Part shown: piece after piece, positions 14,974 through 24,002 of the stretch | How the letters are laid out: each line of letters begins with the position of its first letter | How positions within the stretch are numbered: position 1 is the stretch's first letter | Assembly (NCBI RefSeq): GCF_029625295.1 | Contig: NZ_CP121112.1 | Location: 2,418,001 to 2,482,000 of the forward strand | Reading direction: 5' to 3' | Length of the DNA stretch: 64,000 nucleotides | DNA from: Flavobacterium gyeonganense | GTDB lineage: Bacteria > Bacteroidota > Bacteroidia > Flavobacteriales > Flavobacteriaceae | Notes under the pieces: generated by a model | The model's input: only the letters and a program-made list of their open reading frames with translations | Database searches by the model: none | Told to the model about the DNA's origin: nothing | Translations under genes and position numbers: made by a program

Positions 14974-16486
14974 AAAGTTTCTCCGGTTTGAATTTCTTTT
15001 ACTATTTGCCGTATTTATAATTGCCACCTGCGGACTTATTTATGAGCTTGTTGCAGGAACGCTGGCGAGTTATTTATTGGGCGATTCGGTAAAACAATTT
15101 TCATTTATTATTGGGGTTTACCTGTTTTCAATGGGTATCGGCTCCTTTTTTTCTAAGTTTTTCAATAAAAATCTGCTCAACACTTTTGTTGAGATCGAAA
15201 TATTGGTTGGACTGATTGGCGGTTTGAGTTCGGTAGTTTTGTTTTTACTGTTCGAAAGCGTTGCATCATTTCAGTTTATCTTGTATTTATTTGTTTTTGT
15301 AACCGGTTTTTTGGTCGGTTTGGAGATTCCGCTTTTAATGAATATTTTAAAAGACAGAGTCGAATTCAAAGATCTGGTTTCGAATGTTTTTACGTTTGAT
15401 TATATCGGGGCTTTGCTAGCATCGATATTGTTTCCGTTGGTTTTAGTGCCAAAATTAGGCATCATGGGAACGTCGCTTTTCTTCGGAATGATCAATGTGA
15501 GCATTGCCATTGTTTTATGTTTTCTTTTGAAGAACGAATTAAAAAAGCCTTATTTCTTAAGGGTTAAAGCTGTCTTTTCGTTTGTGCTTCTGCTGACTGT
15601 TTTTGTTTTTTCAGATTCTATTCTGGCTTATTCTGAAGGCAAATTGTATGGAGAAAATATTATTTATACGAATACAACTCCGTATCAGCGAATTGTTTTA
15701 ACGCATAACAAAAGTGATTATCGATTGTATTTAAACAACAATCTGCAGTTTAGTTCTGCCGATGAATACCGTTATCACGAAGCTTTGGTTCATCCCGCCA
15801 TGTCAATGGCGAAGGATGTAAAAAACGTTTTGGTTTTAGGAGGTGGAGACGGATTGGCTGTTCGTGAAATATTGAAATACAAAGAGGTTCAAAAAGTAAC
15901 TTTGGTTGATTTGGACGAAGGAATGACCAAGCTTTTCAAAACAAACAAGGTATTGAGTAATTTCAATCAAAATTCGTTAAATAACTCAAAAGTTACAGTT
16001 ATAAATACCGACGCTTATATCTGGGCAAAAAGCTGTAAGGACAAGTTCGATGTTGTCATTATCGATTTTCCGGATCCATCCAATTACAGTTTAGGGAAAT
16101 TGTATTCGTTGAACTTTTATCAAACTATAAAAACCATTTTACAGACTGATGCTGCGGTTGTTATTCAGACGACTTCTCCTTATTTTGCACCAAAATCGTT
16201 TTGGTGTATCAATAAAACGGTGATGCAGGTTTTCCCGCAGGTCGATGCGTATCATGCGTATGTACCTTCTTTTGGAGAATGGGGTTATACGATTGCGATA
16301 AATGGTTTCGGAACTACTTTTAATGATGTAAAAAGAAAAGTTTCCGGACTGAAATTCTATAATTATCAGTTTGACAGGTTCAATTATTTTACCAATGATA
16401 TGATTTCAAACCAAATAGAAATCAACCGTTTGGATAACCAGATTTTAGTGCGCTATTTTGATGAAGAGTGGGGAAAATTGCAGTAA
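14966..16486 (+). CDS. speE: Membrane-fused spermidine synthase (polyamine aminopropyltransferase)
   Basis: A 506-aa protein. The ATG at 14966 overlaps the DUF350 stop; an in-frame GTG 12 nt upstream is less likely. About 7 membrane helices occupy residues 5-220 (e.g. LLLFAVFIIATCGLIYELVA). A SpeE-type methyltransferase-fold domain follows from about 235 to 500, with the SAM-binding loop VLVLGGGDGLAVREIL, the acidic VTLVDLDEGM, and DFPDPSNYSLGKLYS. The reaction would be aminopropyl transfer from decarboxylated SAM (made by the SpeD at 12965) to a diamine. The membrane domain ties the product or the activity to the envelope, which is inference. Confidence 0.88.
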   Translation: MGKKFLRFEFLLLFAVFIIATCGLIYELVAGTLASYLLGDSVKQFSFIIGVYLFSMGIGSFFSKFFNKNLLNTFVEIEILVGLIGGLSSVVLFLLFESVASFQFILYLFVFVTGFLVGLEIPLLMNILKDRVEFKDLVSNVFTFDYIGALLASILFPLVLVPKLGIMGTSLFFGMINVSIAIVLCFLLKNELKKPYFLRVKAVFSFVLLLTVFVFSDSILAYSEGKLYGENIIYTNTTPYQRIVLTHNKSDYRLYLNNNLQFSSADEYRYHEALVHPAMSMAKDVKNVLVLGGGDGLAVREILKYKEVQKVTLVDLDEGMTKLFKTNKVLSNFNQNSLNNSKVTVINTDAYIWAKSCKDKFDVVIIDFPDPSNYSLGKLYSLNFYQTIKTILQTDAAVVIQTTSPYFAPKSFWCINKTVMQVFPQVDAYHAYVPSFGEWGYTIAINGFGTTFNDVKRKVSGLKFYNYQFDRFNYFTNDMISNQIEINRLDNQILVRYFDEEWGKLQ

Positions 16487-18089
16487 GGGAAGGCGAAATT
16501 TCATAAAAGGAATTGGGGCTTCATTGCTTTTAATTCCGTTTTTACAGTTTTGTTCCGATAAAATAGCTATTCTGATGATTCGTTTATCAGGGACTAACCA
16601 CCTTTTGGGGCATCGGTTATGGATTAAGGATTTTCCGAAGCCGACAGCGCAAATTCAGATTCCGCATTTAATAATCGGAGGAGGTATTTCGGGTTTGAGT
16701 GCAGCCCGCCAGTTTCATAAAAAAGGGATTTCAGATTTTTTGCTCCTTGAAATGGCAGATCATCTGGGTGGAAATTCTTCGAACGGTCAAAATAAATATT
16801 CAAAATATCCCTTAGGAGCGCATTATCTGCCTCTTCCCAATTTTGATGATAAAGAGCTTCTGAACTTTCTGGAGGAAGAAAAAATCATCATCGGTTATAA
16901 CGAAAAAGGACTTCCAATTTTTGATGAACTGCAATTGACTTTTGCGCCCGACGAAAGATTGTTTTACAAAAATAACTGGCAGGAAGGCGTTGTTCCCAAA
17001 GAAGGAAATTCGGTTGAAGATGATAAGGAATTTATACGATTCTTTAAGCAAATGGATGCATTCCGAATTGCGAAAGGAGCAGATCAAAAATACGTATTCA
17101 ATATTCCGATTCATCTTTCTTCGGAAGATGAAAATGCCCGCAATCTGGATAAAATAACGATGCAGCAATGGTTTGAAAAACATAATTTCAAATCGAAACC
17201 TTTATTCAATTATATCGATTATTGCTGCAAAGATGATTTTGGTTTGGGAATTGAATTTGTTTCTGCCTGGGCCGGGATTCATTATTTCGCCGGAAGAAAA
17301 CAGGACTCAGTTACTGATAAAAATGAGAGTGTTTTAACATGGCCTGAAGGGAATGCCAGATTAGCCAGTCATCTTAAAAAATATACTGAAAATAAAACCC
17401 TGAAAAATCATTTAGTTTATGAGGCAAAAGTAGTTGATAATAAGGTTATTACCAGAGTATTTGATGATGTTAAAAAAGTTTCGGTTGAAATTATAGCAGA
17501 TAAAGTGATTATGGCAACACCTCAGTTTGTTAATCAGTATTTGGTAAAAAACCGTAAAGAGTTTACAAAGGAATTTCATTATACACCCTGGCTTTTGGCG
17601 ACCTTAACAGTAAATGATTTGCCGGATAATTTTAGTTTCCCGCTTTCGTGGGATAATGTGATTTATGATGCTAAAGGTTTGGGTTATGTGTATGCACAGC
17701 ATCAGACACTGAATCAGGTTCAGGAGAAAAAAGTAATTACCTATTATTATAGTTTTTCATCAGGTGATTTGAAGAAAACCCGAAAAGAAATTTATAAAAA
17801 AGACAAAGAATACTGGAAACAGGTTGTTTTTGACGATCTCAAAATTGCGCATCCGGATATCGAAGAATACACTGAAGAAATGGAAGTTTTTATATTAGGG
17901 CACGGAATGATTTCGCCTGTACCTGATTTTATTTTTGGTAAGGCCAAAGAGAATGCCGCAAAAAACATCGAAAACCGAATCTATTTTGCACACACCGACC
18001 TGTCCGGAATCTCCATTTTTGAAGAAGCTTTTCACCAGGGAATTAATGCTGTAAACCAAATTTTAAATGATGCAACCCTGGATTCATAG
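16458..18089 (+). CDS. Tat-exported FAD-dependent amine oxidase-like protein
   Basis: A 543-aa protein with a twin-arginine signal at the N-terminus (GRRNFIKGIGASLLLIPFL, about residues 11-29). An FAD-binding Rossmann motif follows at about 70-81 (HLIIGGGISGLSAARQF) with LLEMADHLGGNSS, typical of flavin amine oxidases/NAD(P)-binding-8 proteins. The C-terminal FAD-contact region ends around FAHTDLSGISIFEEAFHQGINAV. It overlaps speE by 29 nt and the next gene by 23 nt, indicating coupling. Given SpeD/SpeE upstream, oxidation of a polyamine on the outer face of the membrane is plausible, but the substrate is not proven. Confidence 0.82.
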   Translation: MMKSGENCSKGRRNFIKGIGASLLLIPFLQFCSDKIAILMIRLSGTNHLLGHRLWIKDFPKPTAQIQIPHLIIGGGISGLSAARQFHKKGISDFLLLEMADHLGGNSSNGQNKYSKYPLGAHYLPLPNFDDKELLNFLEEEKIIIGYNEKGLPIFDELQLTFAPDERLFYKNNWQEGVVPKEGNSVEDDKEFIRFFKQMDAFRIAKGADQKYVFNIPIHLSSEDENARNLDKITMQQWFEKHNFKSKPLFNYIDYCCKDDFGLGIEFVSAWAGIHYFAGRKQDSVTDKNESVLTWPEGNARLASHLKKYTENKTLKNHLVYEAKVVDNKVITRVFDDVKKVSVEIIADKVIMATPQFVNQYLVKNRKEFTKEFHYTPWLLATLTVNDLPDNFSFPLSWDNVIYDAKGLGYVYAQHQTLNQVQEKKVITYYYSFSSGDLKKTRKEIYKKDKEYWKQVVFDDLKIAHPDIEEYTEEMEVFILGHGMISPVPDFIFGKAKENAAKNIENRIYFAHTDLSGISIFEEAFHQGINAVNQILNDATLDS

Positions 18090-19095
18090 AGCCAAAACAG
18101 ATTTACTGTTTATCATCGGTCCGTCATTTTTTGTGCTGGCAATAATTTTTGTTTTTCAGGATTACATAACTGAAATCGAAAATGATTATTCTTTTTATAC
18201 CTGGCTTTTTCTAATTGTTTTTATCGATGTAGCTCATGTTTATGCGACTTTGTTTAAAACGTATTTTGTTGCAGATGAATTTCAGAAAAAGAAGAAACTG
18301 CTAATTCTCCTGCCGATTGTTTGTTTTGTGATAAGCATGATTTTGTTTTCTTTTGGAAGTCTGGTTTTTTGGTCTTTTCTGGCGTATGTTGCCGTCTTTC
18401 ATTTTATAAGACAGCAATATGGTTTTATGCGTTTGTATGCCCGTAACGAAGAAAAAGCAAAGGTTTCAGTTATAATCGATAATCTGGCAATTTATGCGGC
18501 AACCGTTTACCCGATGTTGTTTTGGTTTCTATCTCCCAATAGAAAATTTAACTGGTTTGTTGAAGATGAGTTTTTTCATTTTGAGAATCAGGTCTTGTTA
18601 GAGATACTGTTTTGGATTTACATTGGTGTTTTATTATTGTATGTGGTTCGTACTGGAATGGTTTCAATGAAAAACAGCTTTTTTAACGTTCCGAAAAACA
18701 GTATTATTTTGGGAACAGTATTGTCCTGGTATTTCGGAATTGTCTATTTTAATGATGATCTTGTTTTTACTTTGCTTAATGTAGTCTCACACGGAATTCC
18801 GTATATGGCGTTGGTTTATTTTAGAGAAGTTGAAAGCAAAGTTGATAACGGTTCAGGAGTTTTTGGCTTTTTGAAAAATTACAATGCAGTAGTTATTTAT
18901 GGACTGATTTTATTGATAATTGCTTTTTCAGAAGAATTTCTTTGGGAGTTTTTTGTGTGGAATGAAAATATTTCCGTCAGTAATTTTGATTTCTCGGGCT
19001 GGCAGTTTGTATTGGTTCCGCTTTTGAGTGTACCTCAGTTTACGCATTATTTGCTTGATGGTTTTATTTGGAAATCTAATAAGGCCAAATCATAA
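18067..19095 (+). CDS. Polytopic membrane protein, last gene of polyamine operon
   Basis: A 342-aa protein with about 8-9 hydrophobic helices (e.g. LLFIIGPSFFVLAIIFVFQ, IVFIDVAHVYATLF, LVFWSFLAYVAVFHFI). Conserved-looking polar residues lie within the helices: DVAHVYATLFKTYF, FHFIRQQYGFMRLY and VSHGIPYMALVYFREVE. The intramembrane His residues suggest metal or haem binding or catalysis, but I do not recognise a named family. It overlaps the FAD protein gene by 23 nt. Confidence 0.75.
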   Translation: MMQPWIHRAKTDLLFIIGPSFFVLAIIFVFQDYITEIENDYSFYTWLFLIVFIDVAHVYATLFKTYFVADEFQKKKKLLILLPIVCFVISMILFSFGSLVFWSFLAYVAVFHFIRQQYGFMRLYARNEEKAKVSVIIDNLAIYAATVYPMLFWFLSPNRKFNWFVEDEFFHFENQVLLEILFWIYIGVLLLYVVRTGMVSMKNSFFNVPKNSIILGTVLSWYFGIVYFNDDLVFTLLNVVSHGIPYMALVYFREVESKVDNGSGVFGFLKNYNAVVIYGLILLIIAFSEEFLWEFFVWNENISVSNFDFSGWQFVLVPLLSVPQFTHYLLDGFIWKSNKAKS

Positions 19096-19207
19096 ATCAG
19101 AAGTCTGGAAAAGTTTTTAAAACTGATTTTTGACTTCCAAAAAAAAGTATTTTTAGCATAGATTTCTATGAGAATTTTTACCAGTCAAATTAATATTTTA
19201 ATTTAAA

Positions 19208-20047
19208 ATGATACACACAGGGATTGTAGGTTTTGTAATTATTGCTATAAATTTTTTATGCTCTTACAAGGGATTTAATGACAGAGTCTTTTTTGATAAA
19301 TATAAATTCGAAGTTGATAAGATTTTAATCCATAAAGAATATTACAGGCTTCTTACTTCTTCATTTCTACATGTAGACTGGCAGCATTTAATTTTTAATA
19401 TGCTGAGTTTGTATTTCTTTTTTGAGCTGGTTGAACTGCAATTGGGTGTAGTATCTTTTTTAATTTTATATTTTGCAAGTATGTTGGGTGGTGATTTACT
19501 AGCCTTATTCATTCATAGAAATCATGGAGATTATAGCGCAGTTGGAGCTTCCGGATCTGTTTGTGGAGTAATATTCGCATCAATTGCTTTGTTTCCGGGA
19601 CTAGGAATCGGAATCTTTTTATTGCCATTTTCTATTCCGAGCTGGCTTTATGGAATCTTATATATTGCGCTTACAATTTATGGCATAAAATCGGGACGTG
19701 ACAACATTGGACATGAAGCACATTTAGGCGGTGCATTAATAGGGTTATTAACGGCAATTATACTTTATCCGGCATCATTAACGGAAAACTACATTCCAAT
19801 TCTAATGGTTTCTATTCCCAGTGTTGCATTTATTTATCTTATTATTACCAAACCTTATATTCTTTTAATTGATAATAACTTTTTTAATTCGCATAGAAAA
19901 AAATATTATTCGATAGAAGATAAATACAATGAAAAAAAGATAAACAAACAGAAAGAACTTGATAAATTGTTGGATAAGATTAGTAAAAAAGGTATTAATA
20001 GTTTGACTCAAAAAGAAAAACAAAAGCTTGAAGAGTTGTCAAATTAA
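19208..20047 (+). CDS. Rhomboid family intramembrane serine protease
   Basis: A 279-aa protein with six membrane helices and the rhomboid catalytic dyad: Ser115 in GASGSVCG and His172 in HEAHLGGALIG. The N-terminal FLHVDWQHLIFNML loop supplies the conserved His/Asn. After the membrane core, a basic tail (about 225-279, YYSIEDKYNEKKINKQKEL...) forms a coiled-coil-like domain seen in flavobacterial rhomboids. It cleaves membrane protein substrates within the bilayer. It has its own ATG 112 bp after the polyamine operon and is followed by an intergenic repeat. Confidence 0.93.
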   Translation: MIHTGIVGFVIIAINFLCSYKGFNDRVFFDKYKFEVDKILIHKEYYRLLTSSFLHVDWQHLIFNMLSLYFFFELVELQLGVVSFLILYFASMLGGDLLALFIHRNHGDYSAVGASGSVCGVIFASIALFPGLGIGIFLLPFSIPSWLYGILYIALTIYGIKSGRDNIGHEAHLGGALIGLLTAIILYPASLTENYIPILMVSIPSVAFIYLIITKPYILLIDNNFFNSHRKKYYSIEDKYNEKKINKQKELDKLLDKISKKGINSLTQKEKQKLEELSN

Positions 20048-20096
20048 AAATCATTTTTAGGTGTAAATTAGATAGAATTGGTACATGAAAAACCAA

Positions 20097-20216
20097 AACC
20101 TCTAATCCAGCCCCGATAGAAATGATATCCTTTTGTGGTGGGGTTCACCACAAAAGATAAAATGGATAGCGGGACTAAAGGTGTTTTGAAAACCAAATTT
20201 TTGCTGCCTGAAAATT
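20097..20216 (+). repeat. Flavobacterial intergenic repeat, full copy with hairpin
   Basis: About 120 bp, the longer relative of 12757-12840. It has an internal perfect 11-bp hairpin (20130-20140 with 20146-20156, loop gggtt), absent from the other copy, enclosed by agccccg/cgggact. It lies between convergent genes and may also end transcription. Confidence 0.85.
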
Positions 20217-20225
20217 ATTAAATGT

Positions 20226-21002
20226 CTAATTCTGCAATGTTATTTTGACTTTGGGTAAAAGACGCTCAACAAATAAAGCATAGGCTGATTCTGAAGGATG
20301 TAGCCCATCTGAAGCGACAAGATTTGGGTTGCTCAGTCCTTGCCTGGTAATGTCAGTAATGTTTACAAAAACTATTTCATTTGCTTTGCAATAATTTTCT
20401 GCAAAGGTATTGTACTGATTGATTTCTGTGGAGATTTTTGCTTTTTGGCTATCGCTTAAATTTTTTGCATACGGAGTGTAAGCATAGTCGGGAATCGAAA
20501 CTACAATTACGTTTTTTTTGTCGCCTTTTGCCAGTGAAATTGTTTTGGTTACCAATTCAGGAAATTCTCTTTCATAAACAGCGAAATCCCTTCCCTGATA
20601 CTGATTGTTTACACCAATTAACAGCGTCACCAAATCATAATTGGATTCGGGTTTTTGCTGGTTGATGGCCGAAATTAAATTGGTGGTTGTCCATCCGGTT
20701 GTGGCGATAACTTGTAATGAAAAGTTGGTTTCTGTATAAAACGATTTTAAACTCGTTTTGAGCTGTTCCGGAAATCGGCATGTTTCGCAGACGCTTTGAC
20801 CAATAGTATAACTGTCGCCTAAGGCTAAATAGTTTATAGATTTAGCAATAGGGCTTGTTGGAGTTTCCGGATTAGGGACTGTTGTTGGAGGTGTGACAGG
20901 TTCGGGTGTAACAGCTGTTTCCGAAGGGCTTTCTTCAGTGCTGCAACTCAAAAGGGATATAGAAAGTAAAACAATAACTATTTGTTTGAACTGTGGTTTC
21001 AT
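20226..21002 (-). CDS. SGNH/GDSL hydrolase lipoprotein
   Basis: A 258-aa protein with a lipoprotein signal (VIVLLSISLLSC, Cys20) and a Pro/Thr-rich linker (about 25-52). The SGNH hydrolase domain follows. Block I is ALGDSYTIG (Ser nucleophile), a GVNNQY block carries the Asn, and block V is SDGLHPSESAY with the catalytic Asp-x-x-His. An esterase or lipase anchored to the membrane; substrate unknown. It is convergent with the rhomboid gene. Confidence 0.92.
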   Translation of the reverse strand: MKPQFKQIVIVLLSISLLSCSTEESPSETAVTPEPVTPPTTVPNPETPTSPIAKSINYLALGDSYTIGQSVCETCRFPEQLKTSLKSFYTETNFSLQVIATTGWTTTNLISAINQQKPESNYDLVTLLIGVNNQYQGRDFAVYEREFPELVTKTISLAKGDKKNVIVVSIPDYAYTPYAKNLSDSQKAKISTEINQYNTFAENYCKANEIVFVNITDITRQGLSNPNLVASDGLHPSESAYALFVERLLPKVKITLQN

Positions 21003-21069
21003 AATTTGTATAAATCAGATTTCGCATCATTTCTAAACAAATAGTTACGTTAAAAAAGGATTTGTGGTT

Positions 21070-21852
21070 TTACACCATTTCTGCTTTCATTGAAATTTCT
21101 TCTTCAATAGCATTCCAGAGTCCGATTCTTTTTTCTAATGCAAGAATTGAAATTTCTTCTACATCAGACCATTTTTCGGCGTCATCCCCACATAATTCTG
21201 TAATCATTTGCATGGCCATTGGACCGTGTTCATCGGCATCAAGTTCAATATGTCTTTCGAAATAATAAAGCAGTTTTGTTAAATCAACTTCAGGAAGATT
21301 TTTTTGAAAGTTTTTCAGGATTTCCGTGAACATAGCCGGAATTAAATCTTCTCTTCCAAAGGTAAAGGCAGCCGCAATCTCATGTGGTTTCCCTTGTTCT
21401 ATAACACGGAAAGTGAAATCTAAAAATGATTTTACATCTGGATGTAAGGAACTTTGTTTGATGGCCACAAAAATATTATGAAGCGAATTTACCTCAGATA
21501 AAAATTTGTTGATTGCAGATGTATCTGCACCACAGGCCTTCATTGCCTCGATATACATTTCGTAATGACTTTGTCTTTTGCCGTCAATAGTGAGGTCGGT
21601 TTCTTCAGCAAGGACAATTTCGTTGATTAAATATCGGGTTTCGGGATTTTTTGTTGGAAACCACGGTGTAGTTGTGCAGGTAAGTTTAGCCTGTAAAGCC
21701 TTTAATAATGACATAAAATCCCAAACTGCAAAAACATGACTTTCTAAAAAACGGTGTAAGTCATCGATGCTTTGGATTTTATTGTACAAAGAATGCTGTA
21801 AAAGCATTTCCTTTTGAGGAAGAATGCGATTGTTGATGGTTTCAATATTCAT
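21070..21852 (-). CDS. DUF3050 family protein (heme-oxygenase-like fold)
   Basis: A 260-aa soluble all-helical protein. The start (IQSIDDLHRFLESHVFAVWDFMSLLKALQ) and the block LINEIVLAEETDLTIDGKRQSHYEMYIEAM match DUF3050. Acidic and His residues (EETD, SHYEMY, FERHIELDADEHGPMA) are placed as in diiron/heme-oxygenase-like enzymes, so a metal-dependent oxidase role is possible but unproven. It lies on the same strand as glutaryl-CoA dehydrogenase but after a terminator. Confidence 0.85.
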   Translation of the reverse strand: MNIETINNRILPQKEMLLQHSLYNKIQSIDDLHRFLESHVFAVWDFMSLLKALQAKLTCTTTPWFPTKNPETRYLINEIVLAEETDLTIDGKRQSHYEMYIEAMKACGADTSAINKFLSEVNSLHNIFVAIKQSSLHPDVKSFLDFTFRVIEQGKPHEIAAAFTFGREDLIPAMFTEILKNFQKNLPEVDLTKLLYYFERHIELDADEHGPMAMQMITELCGDDAEKWSDVEEISILALEKRIGLWNAIEEEISMKAEMV

Positions 21853-21878
21853 AGACGTGGTATTTTCCGTAAATATAA

Positions 21879-21906
21879 AAAAGCTTCCCGATTAGAGGAA
21901 GCTTTT
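21879..21906 (-). terminator. Terminator after glutaryl-CoA dehydrogenase gene
   Basis: aaaagcttcc (21879-21888) pairs with ggaagctttt (21897-21906) across an 8-nt loop. Read leftward it is followed by TTTATATTT. It lies 35 nt past the dehydrogenase stop. Confidence 0.8.
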
Positions 21907-21941
21907 GGTATTGATTTTCAATATATTTTAATAGAGCGTTA

Positions 21942-23120
21942 TTATTTGAATGCCGAAAGCCCTGTAACATCCATTCCTGTTATCAATAAGTGAATGTCAT
22001 GAGTGCCTTCATAAGTAATGACACTTTCAAGGTTCATCATATGGCGCATGATCGAATATTCGCCTGTAATTCCCATTCCGCCTAACATTTGTCTGGCTTC
22101 TCTGGCAATATGAATCGCCATGTCAACATTATTTCGTTTTGCCATTGAGATTTGTGAGGTAGTTGCTTTTCCTTCGTTTCGTAAAACGCCCAATCGCCAG
22201 GTTAATAATTGTGCTTTTGTGATTTCGGTAATCATTTCGGCCAGTTTTTTCTGCTGTAATTGTGTTCCTCCGATAGGTTTTCCAAATTGGATTCTTTCTT
22301 TGGCATAACGCAAAGCAGTATCGTAGCAGTCCATTGCCGCTCCGATTGCTCCCCAGGCTATTCCGTATCTGGCTGAATCTAAACATCCAAGCGGTGCTCC
22401 CAATCCGGATTTGTTTGGTAACAGGTTTTCTTTAGGAACCTTTACGTTGTCAAAAATCAATTCACCTGTAGAAGATGCACGAAGTGACCATTTATTATGT
22501 GTTTCGGGTGTTGTAAAACCTTCCATTCCACGTTCTACGATTAATCCGTGAATTCTGCCTTCTTCATTTTTCGCCCAGACTACGGCAATATCAGCAAAAG
22601 GAGCGTTAGAAATCCACATTTTAGCACCATTTAAGAGATAATGATCGCCCATATCCTTAAAATTGGTAATCATGCTTCCGGGGTCAGAACCGTGATCTGG
22701 TTCGGTTAAACCAAAGCAGCCCATCCATTCTCCTGTGGCCAGCTTTGGAAGATATTTCATTCGCTGTTCTTCATTTCCATATTTCCAGATAGGATACATT
22801 ACCAAAGAAGATTGTACTGATGAGGTTGATCGAACACCGGAATCTCCACGCTCTATTTCCTGCATGATCAGTCCGTATGAAATCTGGTCTAATCCTGCTC
22901 CGCCATATTCGACAGGAATATAAGGTCCAAATCCGCCAATTTCTCCAAGACCTTTTATGATTTGTTTAGGGAATTCGGCTTTTTGGGCATATTCTTCGAT
23001 GATAGGAGAAACTTCACGCTTTACCCATGCACGTGCAGACTCGCGAACCAGTTTATGTTCGTCTGTTAGTAAATCATCAAGATTGTAATAATCGGGTGCT
23101 TGAAATAAATCGGGTTTCAT
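21942..23120 (-). CDS. gcdH: Glutaryl-CoA dehydrogenase (acyl-CoA dehydrogenase family)
   Basis: A 392-aa FAD enzyme. Acyl-CoA dehydrogenase landmarks are in order: YGGAGLDQISYGLIMQEIER, FGLTEPDHGSDPGSM (flavin and substrate loop), MWISNAPFADIAVVWAKN, and the C-terminal QMLGGMGITGEY plus TYEGTHDIHLLI, in which Glu is the catalytic base. The early EIERGDSGVRS and ESVITYEGTHDIH blocks are closer to glutaryl-CoA dehydrogenase than to short-chain enzymes. The reaction is glutaryl-CoA to crotonyl-CoA and CO2 in lysine or tryptophan breakdown. Confidence 0.88.
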   Translation of the reverse strand: MKPDLFQAPDYYNLDDLLTDEHKLVRESARAWVKREVSPIIEEYAQKAEFPKQIIKGLGEIGGFGPYIPVEYGGAGLDQISYGLIMQEIERGDSGVRSTSSVQSSLVMYPIWKYGNEEQRMKYLPKLATGEWMGCFGLTEPDHGSDPGSMITNFKDMGDHYLLNGAKMWISNAPFADIAVVWAKNEEGRIHGLIVERGMEGFTTPETHNKWSLRASSTGELIFDNVKVPKENLLPNKSGLGAPLGCLDSARYGIAWGAIGAAMDCYDTALRYAKERIQFGKPIGGTQLQQKKLAEMITEITKAQLLTWRLGVLRNEGKATTSQISMAKRNNVDMAIHIAREARQMLGGMGITGEYSIMRHMMNLESVITYEGTHDIHLLITGMDVTGLSAFK

Positions 23121-23271
23121 GGTACGATAGTTTTATAATTACAAATCTACATAAAGAAATATAACAAAACTAATAGTTATTGTTGTAAAATAAATGACTA
23201 CCTTATTTAGTTATTTAAAAGTATGCAATAGATTTTTTAATAGTTTGAATTACATAAAGATAAAACGAGGA

Positions 23272-23979
23272 TTACATTTTAAGGTAAAAATCTTTTGTTA
23301 ATTCAATATAATCCTTTGTATACAAATGTCTGTCAGTTTCGATAATTAATTCATCGATTTCGGTTTCCGGATTTTCGTTTCGGCTAAAAGCCAATAAACT
23401 GCGTTTGATTTCCGAAGTTGGGTTTCCTTTTACGCGGGTAATTTTTGTTGGATATAATTCAGCTTCTTTGGCTAAAACTATAAAGTTTTTCTCTTCTTTG
23501 AATGGAAGGATCACTGCAAATATTCCATTTTCTGAAAGCAATAAGTCCGCTGCTTCAATCAATTCTTCAAATGGCATTGCGTCCTGAAAACGGGCTAAAT
23601 CGCGTTGTTCATTTTCAGTTTTATAATCTTCGGAGTAAAAAGGCGGGTTTGAAATAATCAAATCATATTCGTCTTCCGGCTCTTCAATAAATTCGTCCAA
23701 CCCGGCATGAAAGCAAAAAAGACGATCTCCCCATGGTGAGTTTTCAAAATTTTCTACAGCTTGCTCGTAGGCATCCTCATCAATTTCAAGTGCATCAATT
23801 TGTTGGGCATTAGTTCGCTGTGCGAGCATCAAAGCAATAATTCCGGTTCCGGCACCAATATCCAAAACACTAAACGGATTGTGATTTACAGGAGTCCATG
23901 CGCCTAATAAAACACCATCTGTGCCAACTTTCATTGCAGTTTTGTCTTGTTTAACAGAAAATTGTTTGAATGAAAACAT
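23272..23979 (-). CDS. tRNA1(Val) (adenine(37)-N6)-methyltransferase
   Basis: A 235-aa SAM-dependent methyltransferase. The N-terminal FKQFSVKQDKTAMKVGTDGVLLGAW block is typical of TrmN6 (YfiC). Motif I is VLDIGAGTGIIALMLAQR, and the N6-adenine catalytic motif is ISNPPFYSED (about residues 110-119). It modifies A37 of tRNA-Val1. The start at 23979 is followed by sensible sequence. Upstream lies the left arm of the inverted repeat at 24003. Confidence 0.9.
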   Translation of the reverse strand: MFSFKQFSVKQDKTAMKVGTDGVLLGAWTPVNHNPFSVLDIGAGTGIIALMLAQRTNAQQIDALEIDEDAYEQAVENFENSPWGDRLFCFHAGLDEFIEEPEDEYDLIISNPPFYSEDYKTENEQRDLARFQDAMPFEELIEAADLLLSENGIFAVILPFKEEKNFIVLAKEAELYPTKITRVKGNPTSEIKRSLLAFSRNENPETEIDELIIETDRHLYTKDYIELTKDFYLKM

Positions 23980-24002
23980 AAAGATTAAATTCCAATTTTT
24001 TT

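Noticed and set aside
19096..19150. Possible hairpin after the polyamine operon (gaagtc/gacttc, aaatcag/ctgattt)
   Set aside because: The two short stems cross each other and cannot form one stable hairpin, so I do not call a terminator.
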